Source of the DNA: Glycomyces amatae
GTDB lineage: Bacteria > Actinomycetota > Actinomycetes > Mycobacteriales > Micromonosporaceae
Assembly (NCBI RefSeq): GCF_020991375.1
Contig: NZ_JAJLQZ010000003.1
Location: forward strand, 1 to 64,000
Length of the DNA: 64,000 nt
Direction of reading: 5' to 3'
Below are positions 34,020 through 42,335 of this stretch, piece after piece; within the stretch, counting starts at the first letter, position 1; every line of letters starts with the position of its first letter. The notes under the pieces are model-generated. The model was not told where the DNA came from. It searched no databases and saw nothing but the letters and a program-made list of their open reading frames with translations. Made by a program: the position numbers and the translations under genes.

Positions 34020-35627
34020 TTACGTGGTGATGGAGAAACGGTTGACGGTGACGGCACCGCCGAGGGACTGGGTGGCGTGGTTGAAGACGGCGAAGCGGTA
34101 GCCCATGAAGAACTGCCAGGCGTTGTCGAGGGTGAAGGCGGGGCCGAGCTGGGTGAAGCCGGAGCCGTCGGTGCTGTAGGAGAAGACCGCCTGCCGTCCG
34201 GAGCCGGGCCGGATGTCGGCGGTGACGCGCAGCCAGACGGTGGCGCCGCACAGCTCCTCGGACGCCCGTTCGGTGCCGGTGCCGGTGGTGTTCCAGTTCG
34301 AGTCCATGGTCAGGCCGTCGGTCATGGAGAGGCGGGTGGTGCCGTTGTCGCGGCGCAGCCCGATCCAGGCCGAGGCGTGGCGGAGCATGGCGAGGCCGGC
34401 GCGGTCGCCGTCGCGCATGGCGGACGGGTCGATCTCGACCGTCGCGGTCGAGGAGGGCCCTTGGATGCGGTGGGTGAGCGTGTTGCGGGCCGAGTAGAGG
34501 TCGTTGGTGACCGTGGCCGTCTGGAGGTGGAGGCCGTTCCCGGTGGACCACTTCGAGTCGTCGGGGTCGTGGTTCCACTCCCACTTCGCCGCGAGCGCCG
34601 CGCCGGTGAACTCGTCGGTGCCGATGAGGGACGGGACGGGGTGCGGTGCGAGGTCCGGGAACGGGTAGGTGCTCCCCCAGGCGCCGTTGACGGTGGCGAC
34701 CTGCGGCCAGCCGTCGCCGGTCCAGGTGATGGGCGCGAGCGCGGGCATCCGGCCGCCGGGGTAGGCGTCGACGAACGCCATGTAGTACCAGTCGCCGCCC
34801 GGGGTCGAGACGAGGCCGCCCTGGTGGGGGACGCCGCCGCCCGCGATCGGTCCGGGCATGTCGAGCAGGACCTGCCGGAGTGTGTAAGGGCCCCAAGGCG
34901 AGGAGGACTTGAGGATGTACTGGCCGTTGGCCGGGCGGGTCAGGAAGATGTAGTAGCTGCCGTTGATCTTGTAGAACCGGGCGCCCTCCAGGGTGCCGAT
35001 GCTCGACGGGGTCGAGTAGACCTGCTGGTTGCGGACCTCGGACCGGCCGTCGGCCGAGAGCTGGGCGACCGAGATCTGGGTGTTGCCGTAGGCGACGTAC
35101 ATCGTGCCGTCGGTGTCGACGAGCATCCCGGCGTCGTAGTAGGCGCGGGAGAGCTCGGCGTGGCGCGTCCAGGGCCCGGCCGGGTCCGTAGCGGTGTACA
35201 TGTAGGACCGGGCGAAGTCGATCTGGCCGAGCCAGTAGAACCGGTCCTCGCTGGGACGGTGGGCGAGCGTGGAGGCCCAGATGCCGCGGACGTACCCGCG
35301 GGCGCCGTTCAGGTCGTACTTGTCCCCGAAGTCGAGCGAGGGCACCGAGTGGCCGATGAACTCCCAGTTCACGAGGTCGCGGGAGTGCAGGACGGGTGCG
35401 CCCGGCGAGTAGTGCATCGTGGACGCGGTCATGTAGAAGTCCGCGCCGACCCGGATGACCTCGACGTCGGCGAAGTCCTGCCACACGACCGGGTTCGCGT
35501 ACGTGGTCTGCTGGGCCTCGGCCGCGGCGAACGGGACGAGCGCGGTCGCGGCGGCGGCTCCGGCGAGCAGGCCGGCCCCGCCGATGAACACGCTTCTGCG
35601 GCTCTGGGGGGTTCTCAGCCAGGACAT
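34020..35627 (-). CDS. Secreted GH43-family glycosidase with C-terminal beta-sandwich
   Basis: A 535-residue exported enzyme. The N-terminus SRRSVFIGGAGLLAG is a twin-arginine-type signal. The five-bladed propeller follows, with the presumed base Asp in WQDFADVEVIRVG, the pKa-modulating Asp in YYDAGMLVD and the acid Glu in TLEGARFYKING. From about residue 340 a concanavalin-like sandwich domain begins (DEFTGAALAAKWEWNH). This arrangement is typical of beta-xylosidase/alpha-L-arabinofuranosidase members. GAAAGGA lies six bases before ATG 35627; the longer frame upstream is antisense-like. It probably trims side chains or short xylo-oligomers outside the cell. Confidence 0.9.
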   Translation of the reverse strand: MSWLRTPQSRRSVFIGGAGLLAGAAAATALVPFAAAEAQQTTYANPVVWQDFADVEVIRVGADFYMTASTMHYSPGAPVLHSRDLVNWEFIGHSVPSLDFGDKYDLNGARGYVRGIWASTLAHRPSEDRFYWLGQIDFARSYMYTATDPAGPWTRHAELSRAYYDAGMLVDTDGTMYVAYGNTQISVAQLSADGRSEVRNQQVYSTPSSIGTLEGARFYKINGSYYIFLTRPANGQYILKSSSPWGPYTLRQVLLDMPGPIAGGGVPHQGGLVSTPGGDWYYMAFVDAYPGGRMPALAPITWTGDGWPQVATVNGAWGSTYPFPDLAPHPVPSLIGTDEFTGAALAAKWEWNHDPDDSKWSTGNGLHLQTATVTNDLYSARNTLTHRIQGPSSTATVEIDPSAMRDGDRAGLAMLRHASAWIGLRRDNGTTRLSMTDGLTMDSNWNTTGTGTERASEELCGATVWLRVTADIRPGSGRQAVFSYSTDGSGFTQLGPAFTLDNAWQFFMGYRFAVFNHATQSLGGAVTVNRFSITT

Positions 35628-35647
35628 GGACGTTCCTTTCGGTCCGG

Positions 35648-36562
35648 TCATGAGAGGGCGGCCTCCCAGACGATGCCGCCGCCGGTGGCGTCGGAGGCGA
35701 GCCGGTCGCGGGCGGCGGTGTCGCCGTACAGGCCCCAACGCATCCAGTCGAGACTGGTCGCGACGGTCTGGCCGTAGGTGGGGCCGTTCCAGATGAACTC
35801 GTCGTGGCCCTGCCCGGTGTGGGTCATGAAGGCCTTCGGCGCCGGCAGTTCCGCGTACGCCTGCCGGGCGAGGCCGTAGTCGCAGATCGGGTCCTGGTCC
35901 CCGTGGACGAACAGGACCTTCGCGTCCACCGCCCCGGTCGGGTTCCCCATGTCGACGCAGGCGTAGGGGATCGCGGCGGTGATGCGCGGGTCGGGCCAGG
36001 CGGTGAGCAGGCCGTGCGTGGTCATGCCGCCCAGGGAGTGCCCGGCGGCGCCGACGCCGAGCGTCGTGTCCATGCGCCCCTCGAAGGGGTCGCACGAGCC
36101 GGTCTCGCCGAGGGCGAGGGTCCGGGTGAGGACCTCGGTGACGTCCTTGGACTGGTTGCCGTTGTAGACGTCGCCGATGTTCCCCTCGGCGCCGGTGGTC
36201 GTGGTCGGGAAGACGGGAGCCGGGACGATGAACCCGGCGGCGGCCAAGGGGCGGATGCAGACGCCGTAGCTCTCGGGGTTGCCGCCGAGGCCGTGGCTCC
36301 ACTCCACGACGGGGAAGGGCCCGTCCGCGATCGGGGCGTCGGGCACCGGGTCACCGCCGGGAGTGCCGGAGGCGGCCGGGTAGAAGACGCGGGTGACCAG
36401 GGTCCGGCCGGCGCGGTTCCAGGTGAACTGGCGGACGCCCAGCGGGAAGGTCTGCGTCGGGGCGGTCCGGGCCTGCGCGGGCGCGGGCGCGGCGGATCCG
36501 ATCAGCGCCGCCGCGCCGACGGCGGTGCCGAGGCCGAGGACGGTGCGTCGGGACATGGTCAT
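35648..36562 (-). CDS. Secreted alpha/beta hydrolase (esterase/cutinase-like)
   Basis: A 304-residue exported hydrolase. SRRTVLGLG at the start is a twin-arginine-type signal ending near PAQA. The nucleophile elbow is GHSLGG, the acid lies in VHGDQDPICDY and the histidine in GQGHDEF. The fold resembles dienelactone hydrolase, cutinase and PET-hydrolase relatives; in this operon it may remove acetyl or feruloyl groups from arabinoxylan, which is an inference from position. GAAAGGA is six bases before ATG 36562. It overlaps no neighbour but lies 20 bases from the GH43 gene. Confidence 0.8.
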   Translation of the reverse strand: MTMSRRTVLGLGTAVGAAALIGSAAPAPAQARTAPTQTFPLGVRQFTWNRAGRTLVTRVFYPAASGTPGGDPVPDAPIADGPFPVVEWSHGLGGNPESYGVCIRPLAAAGFIVPAPVFPTTTTGAEGNIGDVYNGNQSKDVTEVLTRTLALGETGSCDPFEGRMDTTLGVGAAGHSLGGMTTHGLLTAWPDPRITAAIPYACVDMGNPTGAVDAKVLFVHGDQDPICDYGLARQAYAELPAPKAFMTHTGQGHDEFIWNGPTYGQTVATSLDWMRWGLYGDTAARDRLASDATGGGIVWEAALS

Positions 36563-36582
36563 GCGTGGTCCTTTCGGAAGGC

Positions 36583-36644
36583 GGGACCGGGCCGGGTTCG
36601 GCGCGGCGCCGGTGCGCGCGGCGCGCTTCGCCCGGTCCGGTCCC
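36583..36644 (-). terminator. Large intercistronic hairpin after the CBM13 gene
   Basis: Arms of 14 bases (36583-36596 and 36631-36644) pair with one mismatch around a 34-base G+C-rich loop. Placed 19 bases past the CBM13 stop, it may reduce read-through into the esterase, GH43 and GH10 genes or protect transcripts. Confidence 0.45.
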
Positions 36645-36663
36645 GGGTCGGTCACTCGTCCGG

Positions 36664-37287
36664 CTACTCGACGGCCGAGGCGGCGGCGATGTCGGCGAGG
36701 ACGGTGTCCGCCCCGCAGGTCGCGCCCACCGGGACGAGGGAGAACTGCTGGTTGGTGGCGCCCGTGGGGGCCCACTGGCGGATCGGGTCGCCGGCGGTGG
36801 TCGACCAGTTGTAGACGTCCAGGGCCTTGCCCGAGTGGCGGTTGACGAAGGTGTAGTAGCCGGCCGAGTTCCGGTTGACCTGCCACTGCTGGTTGTTGCC
36901 GTTCAGGTTGGTGTACTGGGCGATGGTGCCGCCGTCGGCGGTCGACCAGTTGTAGACGTCGAGCACCTGGCCGGAGTGGCGGACCTGGATGCGGTAGTAG
37001 CCGCCGCCGGAGTCGATGAACCGGAACTGCTGGTTGGTGCCCTCGTAGTTGGTGTACTGGGTGAGGATCGCGCCGGTCGCGGTCGAGGCGCCCTGGATGT
37101 CGAAGGCGAGCCCGGAGTGGCGGGAGACGATCGTGTACCAGTCGCTGGTGTTCGGCGGCTGCGCGTCGGCGCGGTCGGCGGCGAGGGCGACGAGCCCGGC
37201 CGTGGCGAGCACGATGGCCGCCGCGAGCGCGGCGAGGCCGCGGGTCCAGCGGGCCAGGATCGAGAAGTCGGGTGCGGCCGAGGTCAT
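36664..37287 (-). CDS. Secreted CBM13 (ricin-B-type lectin) protein without catalytic domain
   Basis: A 207-residue exported protein. A signal peptide with a long hydrophobic run ends near DRADA. The rest is a beta-trefoil with three repeats, each with HSG, a VYNWST-type turn and the Q-x-W-type end (NQQFRF, NQQWQV, NQQFSL). CBM13 binds xylan or galactose. After the trefoil comes a short tail, GATCGADTVLADIAAASAVE, that I do not recognise and that suggests a lost or shortened downstream domain. AAGGAG is six bases before ATG 37287. It could keep enzymes or cells close to xylan. Confidence 0.85.
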   Translation of the reverse strand: MTSAAPDFSILARWTRGLAALAAAIVLATAGLVALAADRADAQPPNTSDWYTIVSRHSGLAFDIQGASTATGAILTQYTNYEGTNQQFRFIDSGGGYYRIQVRHSGQVLDVYNWSTADGGTIAQYTNLNGNNQQWQVNRNSAGYYTFVNRHSGKALDVYNWSTTAGDPIRQWAPTGATNQQFSLVPVGATCGADTVLADIAAASAVE

Positions 37288-37337
37288 CGGGAACTCCTTG
37301 ACGGTGTGGGAGACGGGGGACGAGGGATTCCGAGGGG

Positions 37338-38429
37338 TCAGCACGAGCCGCCGCCCCCTTCGAGGGTGGCGAGGCCGAGGCGGTAGGGCAGCTGCGAGTA
37401 CTCGCCGCCCGAGTTCGGGTCGCGGCCCTGGTAGAGCAGTTGGAGGTTGTCGGTGTCGATGGTCATGGTCTGGTCGCGGCCGGACCGCAGGAGTTCGCCG
37501 TGGCTGATGTCCCTCGTCCAGGCGCCGCCCGGGAACGACACGTTCGCGGCCCCGGCGAAGGGCGCGTTCTGGCTCGTCGCCAGCGGCTGCCACTGGCTGG
37601 TGAGGGTGCCGGCGGTGTACGCCCGGTAGTAGCGGGCGCCGTCGGAGCCGATCGACTCCCATATGAGCATGTAGTCGTCGGTGCCGTCCACGTTGTAGAC
37701 CGCGCCGCCCTCGAACAGGTTGTTCTTGCTGTCCTGCAGGACGATCTGGGTGTTGGTGAACCCGTTCGGGAAGTTCCCGAGGGTGGTCTGGGCGCGGTAG
37801 ACGTGGCCGTTGTCGTCGGCGGAGAACAGGTAGCACATGGCGTCGTCGCAGATGACCCAGTAGTCGAGCCAGTGGCCGTTGCCGATGTTGTCCCTGACGA
37901 TGTCGGGCATCGAGCTCTGGAAGTTCCGCGGCGCCGACCACGAGCCCGGGTCGTCGATGTTCGACGTGGTCGAGTACGAGGGCAGGCCCGTCTGGTAGAC
38001 GAGGTACCACAGCCCCTGGGGCTCGAAGTAGAACACGTGCGGCGCAGCGGCGTACCGGGAGCCGATGTTGGGGTTCGTGTCGAGGAAGGTGTGCGGGGCG
38101 GACCCGGCCTGGGACCAGTCGTTGAAGCTGGTGTGGGCCAGGCTCCAGTTCCCGGCGGTGTTGGCGACGGTGAAGAACACGTGCCACTTGCCGTTCGCGT
38201 CCTGGACCACGGTGGGGTCCTTGGCGGAGACGACGTTGTGGCTCGAGTTCGGCTTCGGGCCGATGAGCGCGCCGGTCGACTCCCAGTTGAAGGTCGACGG
38301 CAGCGCCTGGGCCTCGACCGCGTCCTCGGTGGTCTGGGCGCCGGCGGTGAGCATGCTCGCGGCGAGTGCCGCAGCGGCCGCGAGGGCGGCGAGCGCCCCC
38401 AGGGTCCTGGTGCGCAGTGTCCGTTGCAT
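37338..38429 (-). CDS. Secreted GH62 alpha-L-arabinofuranosidase
   Basis: A 363-residue exported enzyme that removes arabinose from arabinoxylan. After the signal peptide (ends near TAGAQ) the catalytic domain starts with STFNWESTGALIGPKP and has SAKDPTVVQ, the calcium/substrate loops (DGTDDYMLIWESIG) and FEGGAVYNVDG with the presumed acid. These are GH62 hallmarks. It ends in LEGGGGSC, just where a linker and CBM13 usually begin; a CBM13 protein is encoded separately 50 bases downstream. ATG 38429 has AAAGG six bases upstream. It heads the enzyme operon under the LacI-type operators. Confidence 0.93.
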   Translation of the reverse strand: MQRTLRTRTLGALAALAAAAALAASMLTAGAQTTEDAVEAQALPSTFNWESTGALIGPKPNSSHNVVSAKDPTVVQDANGKWHVFFTVANTAGNWSLAHTSFNDWSQAGSAPHTFLDTNPNIGSRYAAAPHVFYFEPQGLWYLVYQTGLPSYSTTSNIDDPGSWSAPRNFQSSMPDIVRDNIGNGHWLDYWVICDDAMCYLFSADDNGHVYRAQTTLGNFPNGFTNTQIVLQDSKNNLFEGGAVYNVDGTDDYMLIWESIGSDGARYYRAYTAGTLTSQWQPLATSQNAPFAGAANVSFPGGAWTRDISHGELLRSGRDQTMTIDTDNLQLLYQGRDPNSGGEYSQLPYRLGLATLEGGGGSC

Positions 38430-38461
38430 GGAGTGCCTTTCATCGGAAGGGTCGTGAGCTC

Positions 38462-38477
38462 TGTTATCGCTCACAAT
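38462..38477. promoter_or_regulatory. lac-operator-like sequence in the GH62 leader
   Basis: TGTTATCGCTCACAAT, read on the minus strand as ATTGTGAGCGATAACA, closely resembles the natural E. coli lac operator but lacks one base at the centre. It lies 33-48 bases upstream of the GH62 start, downstream of the likely promoter, so binding would block elongation or initiation. Confidence 0.45.
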
Positions 38478-38486
38478 CGCGAGCGG

Positions 38487-38517
38487 ATTTCGAAACGTTC
38501 GGAGTTTGTTTCGAAAT
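38487..38517. promoter_or_regulatory. Large dyad, candidate LacI operator between GH62 and lacI-type genes
   Basis: ATTTCGAAAC (38487-38496) and GTTTCGAAAT (38508-38517) are perfect reverse complements around 11 bases. Each arm also contains the palindrome TTTCGAAA. It lies between the divergent GH62 operon and repressor gene, and shares GTTTCGAA with the dyad at 32799-32809. Confidence 0.6.
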
Positions 38518-38573
38518 CTAGATGATCCAAACTATAGAGAATCATCGATATCTGGTCAACGCCTCCCGCGAAG

Positions 38574-38610
38574 TTGAAACGCGTGTGGCGACTGGCGCTA
38601 GACTGCCGCG
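38574..38610 (+). promoter_or_regulatory. Promoter of the LacI-type gene, leaderless
   Basis: TTGAAA (38574-38579) and TAGACT (38599-38604) are separated by 19 bases; six bases later ATG 38611 starts the gene without a ribosome binding site. Confidence 0.6.
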
Positions 38611-39645
38611 ATGAGCGTCTCCCCCGAACCGGCCGAACCTCCCAAGGGCCCCCTGACGATCGCGCAGCTCGCCGCCCTCGCCGGCGTCTCGACCGCCACG
38701 GTGTCCAAGGTGGTCAACGGGCGCTCGGACGTCGCCGCCGCCACCCGGGAGCAGATCGAGGCGCTCATCCGCGAGCGCGGCTACCGGCGCCAGCGGCGCG
38801 CCTCCAAATCGGCCCCGCTCATCGACGTGCTCTTCCACGAGCTGCGGGGGCTCTACGCGATCGAGGTCCTCAACGGCTTCGAGGAGGTCGCCCGCGAGCA
38901 CCGCCTCGGCGTCGTGCTCTCGGAACTGGGCGGGCGCCACACCCCCGGGCAGGGCTGGGTCGAGGACGTGCTGGCGCGGCGCCCGAAGGGCGTCGTCTCG
39001 GTCTTCTCGGCGCTCACCCTGGAGCAGTCCGAACGCCTCTACAGCCGCGACATCCCGCTGGTCCTGCTCGACCCGACCGGCGACCCCGACCACGACGCGC
39101 CCTCGATCGGCGCGAGCAACTGGAACGGCGGCCTCACCGCCGCCCGGCACCTGGTGGGCCTGGGGCACCGGCGGATCGCGGTCGTCACCGGCCCCGACCG
39201 GATGGAGGCGAGCCGCGCCCGCCTCGACGGCTTCCGCGCGGGCCTGGACCTGGCGGGGGCGACCCTGGACCCGGCGCTGGTGCGCAACGGCGGCTTCGAG
39301 ATCGTGGGCGGGCGCGAGCACACCCTCGAACTCCTGCGGCTCGACGACCCGCCCACGGCGATCTTCGCCTGCAACGACGGGATGGCCCTGGGGGTCTACC
39401 ACGCCGCCGCGATGCTGGGTGTGCGCGTGCCCCGGGATCTGAGCGTCGTCGGGTTCGACGACATGCCGCAGGCCCGGTGGATGATCCCGCCGCTGACCAC
39501 GGTCCACCAGCCGCTCAAGGAGATGGGGGCCGCGGCCGCGCGGATGATCGTCGCCCTCGCCGCGGGCGAGGCCCTGGAGCAGCAGCGCCTCGACCTCGCC
39601 ACCGAGCTCGTGGTGCGCGACAGCACCGCCGCCCCGGCCGGGTGA
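38611..39645 (+). CDS. LacI-family repressor of the arabinoxylan locus
   Basis: A 344-residue regulator. The N-terminal helix-turn-helix (about 16-37) contains LAALAGVSTATVSKVVNG, followed by the hinge region and a periplasmic-binding-protein-like sensor with FACNDGMALGVYHAA and LSVVGFDDMPQARWMIPPLTTV. It is transcribed away from the GH62 operon and very likely controls both that operon and the transporter operon through the dyads at 38487-38517, 38462-38477 and 32799-32809. A xylan- or arabinoxylan-derived sugar is the expected inducer. Start is fixed by the leaderless promoter. Confidence 0.9.
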   Translation: MSVSPEPAEPPKGPLTIAQLAALAGVSTATVSKVVNGRSDVAAATREQIEALIRERGYRRQRRASKSAPLIDVLFHELRGLYAIEVLNGFEEVAREHRLGVVLSELGGRHTPGQGWVEDVLARRPKGVVSVFSALTLEQSERLYSRDIPLVLLDPTGDPDHDAPSIGASNWNGGLTAARHLVGLGHRRIAVVTGPDRMEASRARLDGFRAGLDLAGATLDPALVRNGGFEIVGGREHTLELLRLDDPPTAIFACNDGMALGVYHAAAMLGVRVPRDLSVVGFDDMPQARWMIPPLTTVHQPLKEMGAAAARMIVALAAGEALEQQRLDLATELVVRDSTAAPAG

Positions 39646-39729
39646 GCGGCCGGCCGGCGAAGGAGTCGCCGGCCATGCTCAACCGCACCGATTACATCGT
39701 TGCAGATATATCTTGAATGACTCCGAGGA

Positions 39730-40878
39730 TCAGAGCGAGCGCGGCCGGGGGACGCGGGCGATGTCCTTGTTCATGGCCTTCCACTTCGGATAGCCCTTGA
39801 GCAGCTGCCCGGTCCTGCGCTCCAGGTACGGCACGGCCTCGAGCGGCACGTCGGTGACGCCGGCCGCCCAGGTCACGAAGTCCGGCATGAGCTCTCTGAC
39901 CGCGCGGACCACCGGGTCGCGCGGCCCGTACTTCCCCGGCAGGTAGCGCTCCAGGAAGACGAACGAGCTGACGGGGCTGACCGAGAAGCCGTTGAAGCCG
40001 TGGAACCAGCACATCTCGTCGATCGCCTTCATGTGCGGCTCGTCGAGCGCGCGGCGGCCGCCGAGCAGGTGCGTCAGGAACGCGCCGTTGCGCAGCCCCT
40101 GCTCCTCGTCGGTCGGCGCGACCATCTCGCCGGGGTCCACCTCGACCTGCGGGAGCATCCGCAGCCGGGCCTTCCACAGGGCGCGGACCGCCACGTAGCT
40201 GAAGTCGAGCTTGCCCGGGTCGCCGCCGACGCAGAACAGGTCCCAGTCGGTCAGGGACCGCGCGGTCCCCCGGTAGACCTCCTCCGGCTCGCACCGGCGC
40301 GGCACGTAGAGCCGGTCGCTGAAGACCGCGTTCCGCTCGCGGTGCGGGCGCAGCAGCTCCTCGAGGTCGGGGTGGTGCCCGCAGGCGGTGACCATGTCGA
40401 AGTGGAAGTCGGAGTAGTCCACCGTGTACGAGAGGGCGCAGTCGCCGCTGGGGGCGTGGAAGGACATGAAGTAGGTGCGGCAGTCGCCGTAGACGTCGCC
40501 GCCCTCCCAGCACTCCCCCAGGACCAGCTCCTCGCCGTGCCAGCCGGGCGCGGGGACGCCGAGGCCCACCAGCCGCTCGAGGGCCTTGGCGGCGGCGCGG
40601 CGCCCGCCCGGGCGCTCCGCGAGCTCCGCCATCGACGCCAGGCTCGCCGCCGCGTACGCGTCGGCCCGGCCCAGGAAGTACTGCACCGCGACGATCTGGA
40701 GCTCGGCCACCGAGACGCCCTGGACCTCGGGGATCGTGGCGTTCAACCACATGCTGCCCAGGAACGCCGAGAGGTTGGCCTCGACGGCCATCCGGTCCTC
40801 GGGGTCGGGGGTCTGGTCGGCGGGCAGTCCGTCGAGGTGCTTGATCCACCGCTCGCGGTCGTCCTCGGTCATCGGCAC
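39730..40878 (-). CDS. Hypothetical protein, 382 residues
   Basis: I do not recognise this protein. It is soluble, acidic, rich in aromatic residues and has no signal peptide or membrane helix. Notable segments are GDVYGDCRTYFMSFHAP, CALSYTVDYSDFHFDMV and MCWFHGFNGFSVSPVSSFVFLERYLP; several cysteines and histidines could bind metal but no known motif is formed. GTG 40878 is chosen because AAAGGGG lies seven bases before it; ATG 40872 is the alternative. It diverges from another unrecognised gene at 41109, and the two may be functionally linked. Confidence 0.6.
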   Translation of the reverse strand: MPMTEDDRERWIKHLDGLPADQTPDPEDRMAVEANLSAFLGSMWLNATIPEVQGVSVAELQIVAVQYFLGRADAYAAASLASMAELAERPGGRRAAAKALERLVGLGVPAPGWHGEELVLGECWEGGDVYGDCRTYFMSFHAPSGDCALSYTVDYSDFHFDMVTACGHHPDLEELLRPHRERNAVFSDRLYVPRRCEPEEVYRGTARSLTDWDLFCVGGDPGKLDFSYVAVRALWKARLRMLPQVEVDPGEMVAPTDEEQGLRNGAFLTHLLGGRRALDEPHMKAIDEMCWFHGFNGFSVSPVSSFVFLERYLPGKYGPRDPVVRAVRELMPDFVTWAAGVTDVPLEAVPYLERRTGQLLKGYPKWKAMNKDIARVPRPRSL

Positions 40879-41108
40879 CGGGGGTCCCCTTTCACAGGTC
40901 CTGGAAGGCGAGTATGCCCGTCGACACTAAGCGTGTTCGATCCTCATTCGCGGCACGCGGGCGGCAGGCGTGTCACCGCCCGGCGGCCGCGCCCTCGGCC
41001 CGGGGCCCTGTCGGGGGCTTCGGTTACGGTGGCTTCGGTTGGCCGCCAGAGGAACCGCGGCCGACGCGGCGCGGGCGGGGCCTGCGCCGGGCCTATCGAG
41101 AGGACGCG

Positions 41109-42179
41109 ATGACCGACGCACCGGACGAGCGCATGACCGACGGCGAGATCGCCGCCGTCGCGAGCACCGTCGAAGGGGTCCTGCCGCACTACAGCGCCGA
41201 CGAGGAGGGGATGCGCAAGCTCGCCTCCCACCTCCGCTGGGAGCCCGCCGACCCGGCCGAGTGGCCGCGGGACGGCCAGGGCCGGCCGGCCGGGGTGGTC
41301 TGCGCGCTGCCGGGCGGCGGCCGCAAGGTGACCGTCCACTGCGGCCCGAGCGGCGTCGTGGCGCCGCTCTCGCGGATCAGCGGGGACGCGGCGGCGCAGG
41401 CCGCGGAGTTCCGGCGGGTGTACGCCGCCGTCCACGGGGCCGTCGGCTTCCCCGACTTCTTCGGGACCTACACGCGCGGCGGAGCCAAGGCGCCCTCCTG
41501 GGGCACCCCGTACGTGCGGTGGCGCGGCAAGTACACCACCCTCGCGCTCCGCGCCGGCGTGCACGGGACCGAGCTGGTCCTGGACTACACCGACATCTGG
41601 GAGGAGGACTACGTCGACGCCGTGCGGGACGCGCCGAACGGCTTCATCGGCTCGGTCGTCGGCGACAAGCTGATGCACGTCTCCGGTGCCGAGGCGGCCG
41701 ACTGGGACGAGTGCGCCGACGCCCTCGCCGGCCTGTTCGCCGCGCTGCCGGCCGAGACCGCCGCGCTCGGCGTGCGGCTCGCCCTGGGGCTGTACGGCAC
41801 CGTCACGCAGTCCGACGGCACCCGCAGCAGCCCGTTCATGTTCGACATCCGCTGCCAGGACCACCTCCACATCGGCTACGACGCGCCCGCGCCCGTCGCC
41901 GAGGCGGCCCGCGGCGGCGGCGCGGCGGCCCTCGGCTGGAGGCCCACCACCCCTGAGGCCCTGCAGGTCGGGACCGAACCCGAGCACTTCGACTCGCCCT
42001 GGCACTTCGACGGGGGCGGGCCGGGCGCCGCGCGCGCCCGCGAGGCCGCCGAGCTCATCGTCGCCACCGCGCGGGCCGCCGGGGTCCGCGAGGCGGGCGA
42101 CCTGCGCCTGGGCGGTGAGGCGGAGCGGATCGACAAGACGTACTTCCGCTTCCCGGGGCTGCGCATGGCGACGGTCTGA
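41109..42179 (+). CDS. Hypothetical protein, 356 residues
   Basis: I do not recognise this protein with confidence. It is soluble and appears to have two or three alpha/beta modules; the last one (ARAREAAELIVATARAAGVREAG, then KTYFRFPGLRMATV) resembles the small chaperone-like YbjN/TY-Chap type folds that occur in tandem in actinomycete proteins, which is a weak resemblance. ATG 41109 is chosen for the GAGAGGA site four bases upstream; the longer frame runs into the promoter region of the divergent gene. A perfect palindromic terminator follows the stop codon. Confidence 0.55.
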   Translation: MTDAPDERMTDGEIAAVASTVEGVLPHYSADEEGMRKLASHLRWEPADPAEWPRDGQGRPAGVVCALPGGGRKVTVHCGPSGVVAPLSRISGDAAAQAAEFRRVYAAVHGAVGFPDFFGTYTRGGAKAPSWGTPYVRWRGKYTTLALRAGVHGTELVLDYTDIWEEDYVDAVRDAPNGFIGSVVGDKLMHVSGAEAADWDECADALAGLFAALPAETAALGVRLALGLYGTVTQSDGTRSSPFMFDIRCQDHLHIGYDAPAPVAEAARGGGAAALGWRPTTPEALQVGTEPEHFDSPWHFDGGGPGAARAREAAELIVATARAAGVREAGDLRLGGEAERIDKTYFRFPGLRMATV

Positions 42180-42183
42180 GGAG

Positions 42184-42211
42184 GGCCGGTCGGCGCGCGC
42201 GCCGACCGGCC
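42184..42211 (+). terminator. Terminator after the 356-residue hypothetical gene
   Basis: A 28-bp perfect palindrome (14-bp half-sites, alternating GC centre) starts four bases past the stop codon. Confidence 0.75.
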
Positions 42212-42335
42212 GGGCGCCGGCTCCCGGTCGGAGGCCGGGCTTGGTCCGCGAAATGGCACGGCGGGGCGCCGCGTGCCCGACGATGGCAGAGGGGCTCCGC
42301 CCCGCAGCCGGACCACAGTGAAGGGGGCGCTCAGG

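Noticed and set aside
36664-37287. CBM13 gene as a frameshifted part of GH62
   Set aside because: It has its own signal peptide and ribosome binding site, and GH62 has its own stop, so a separate gene is more likely.
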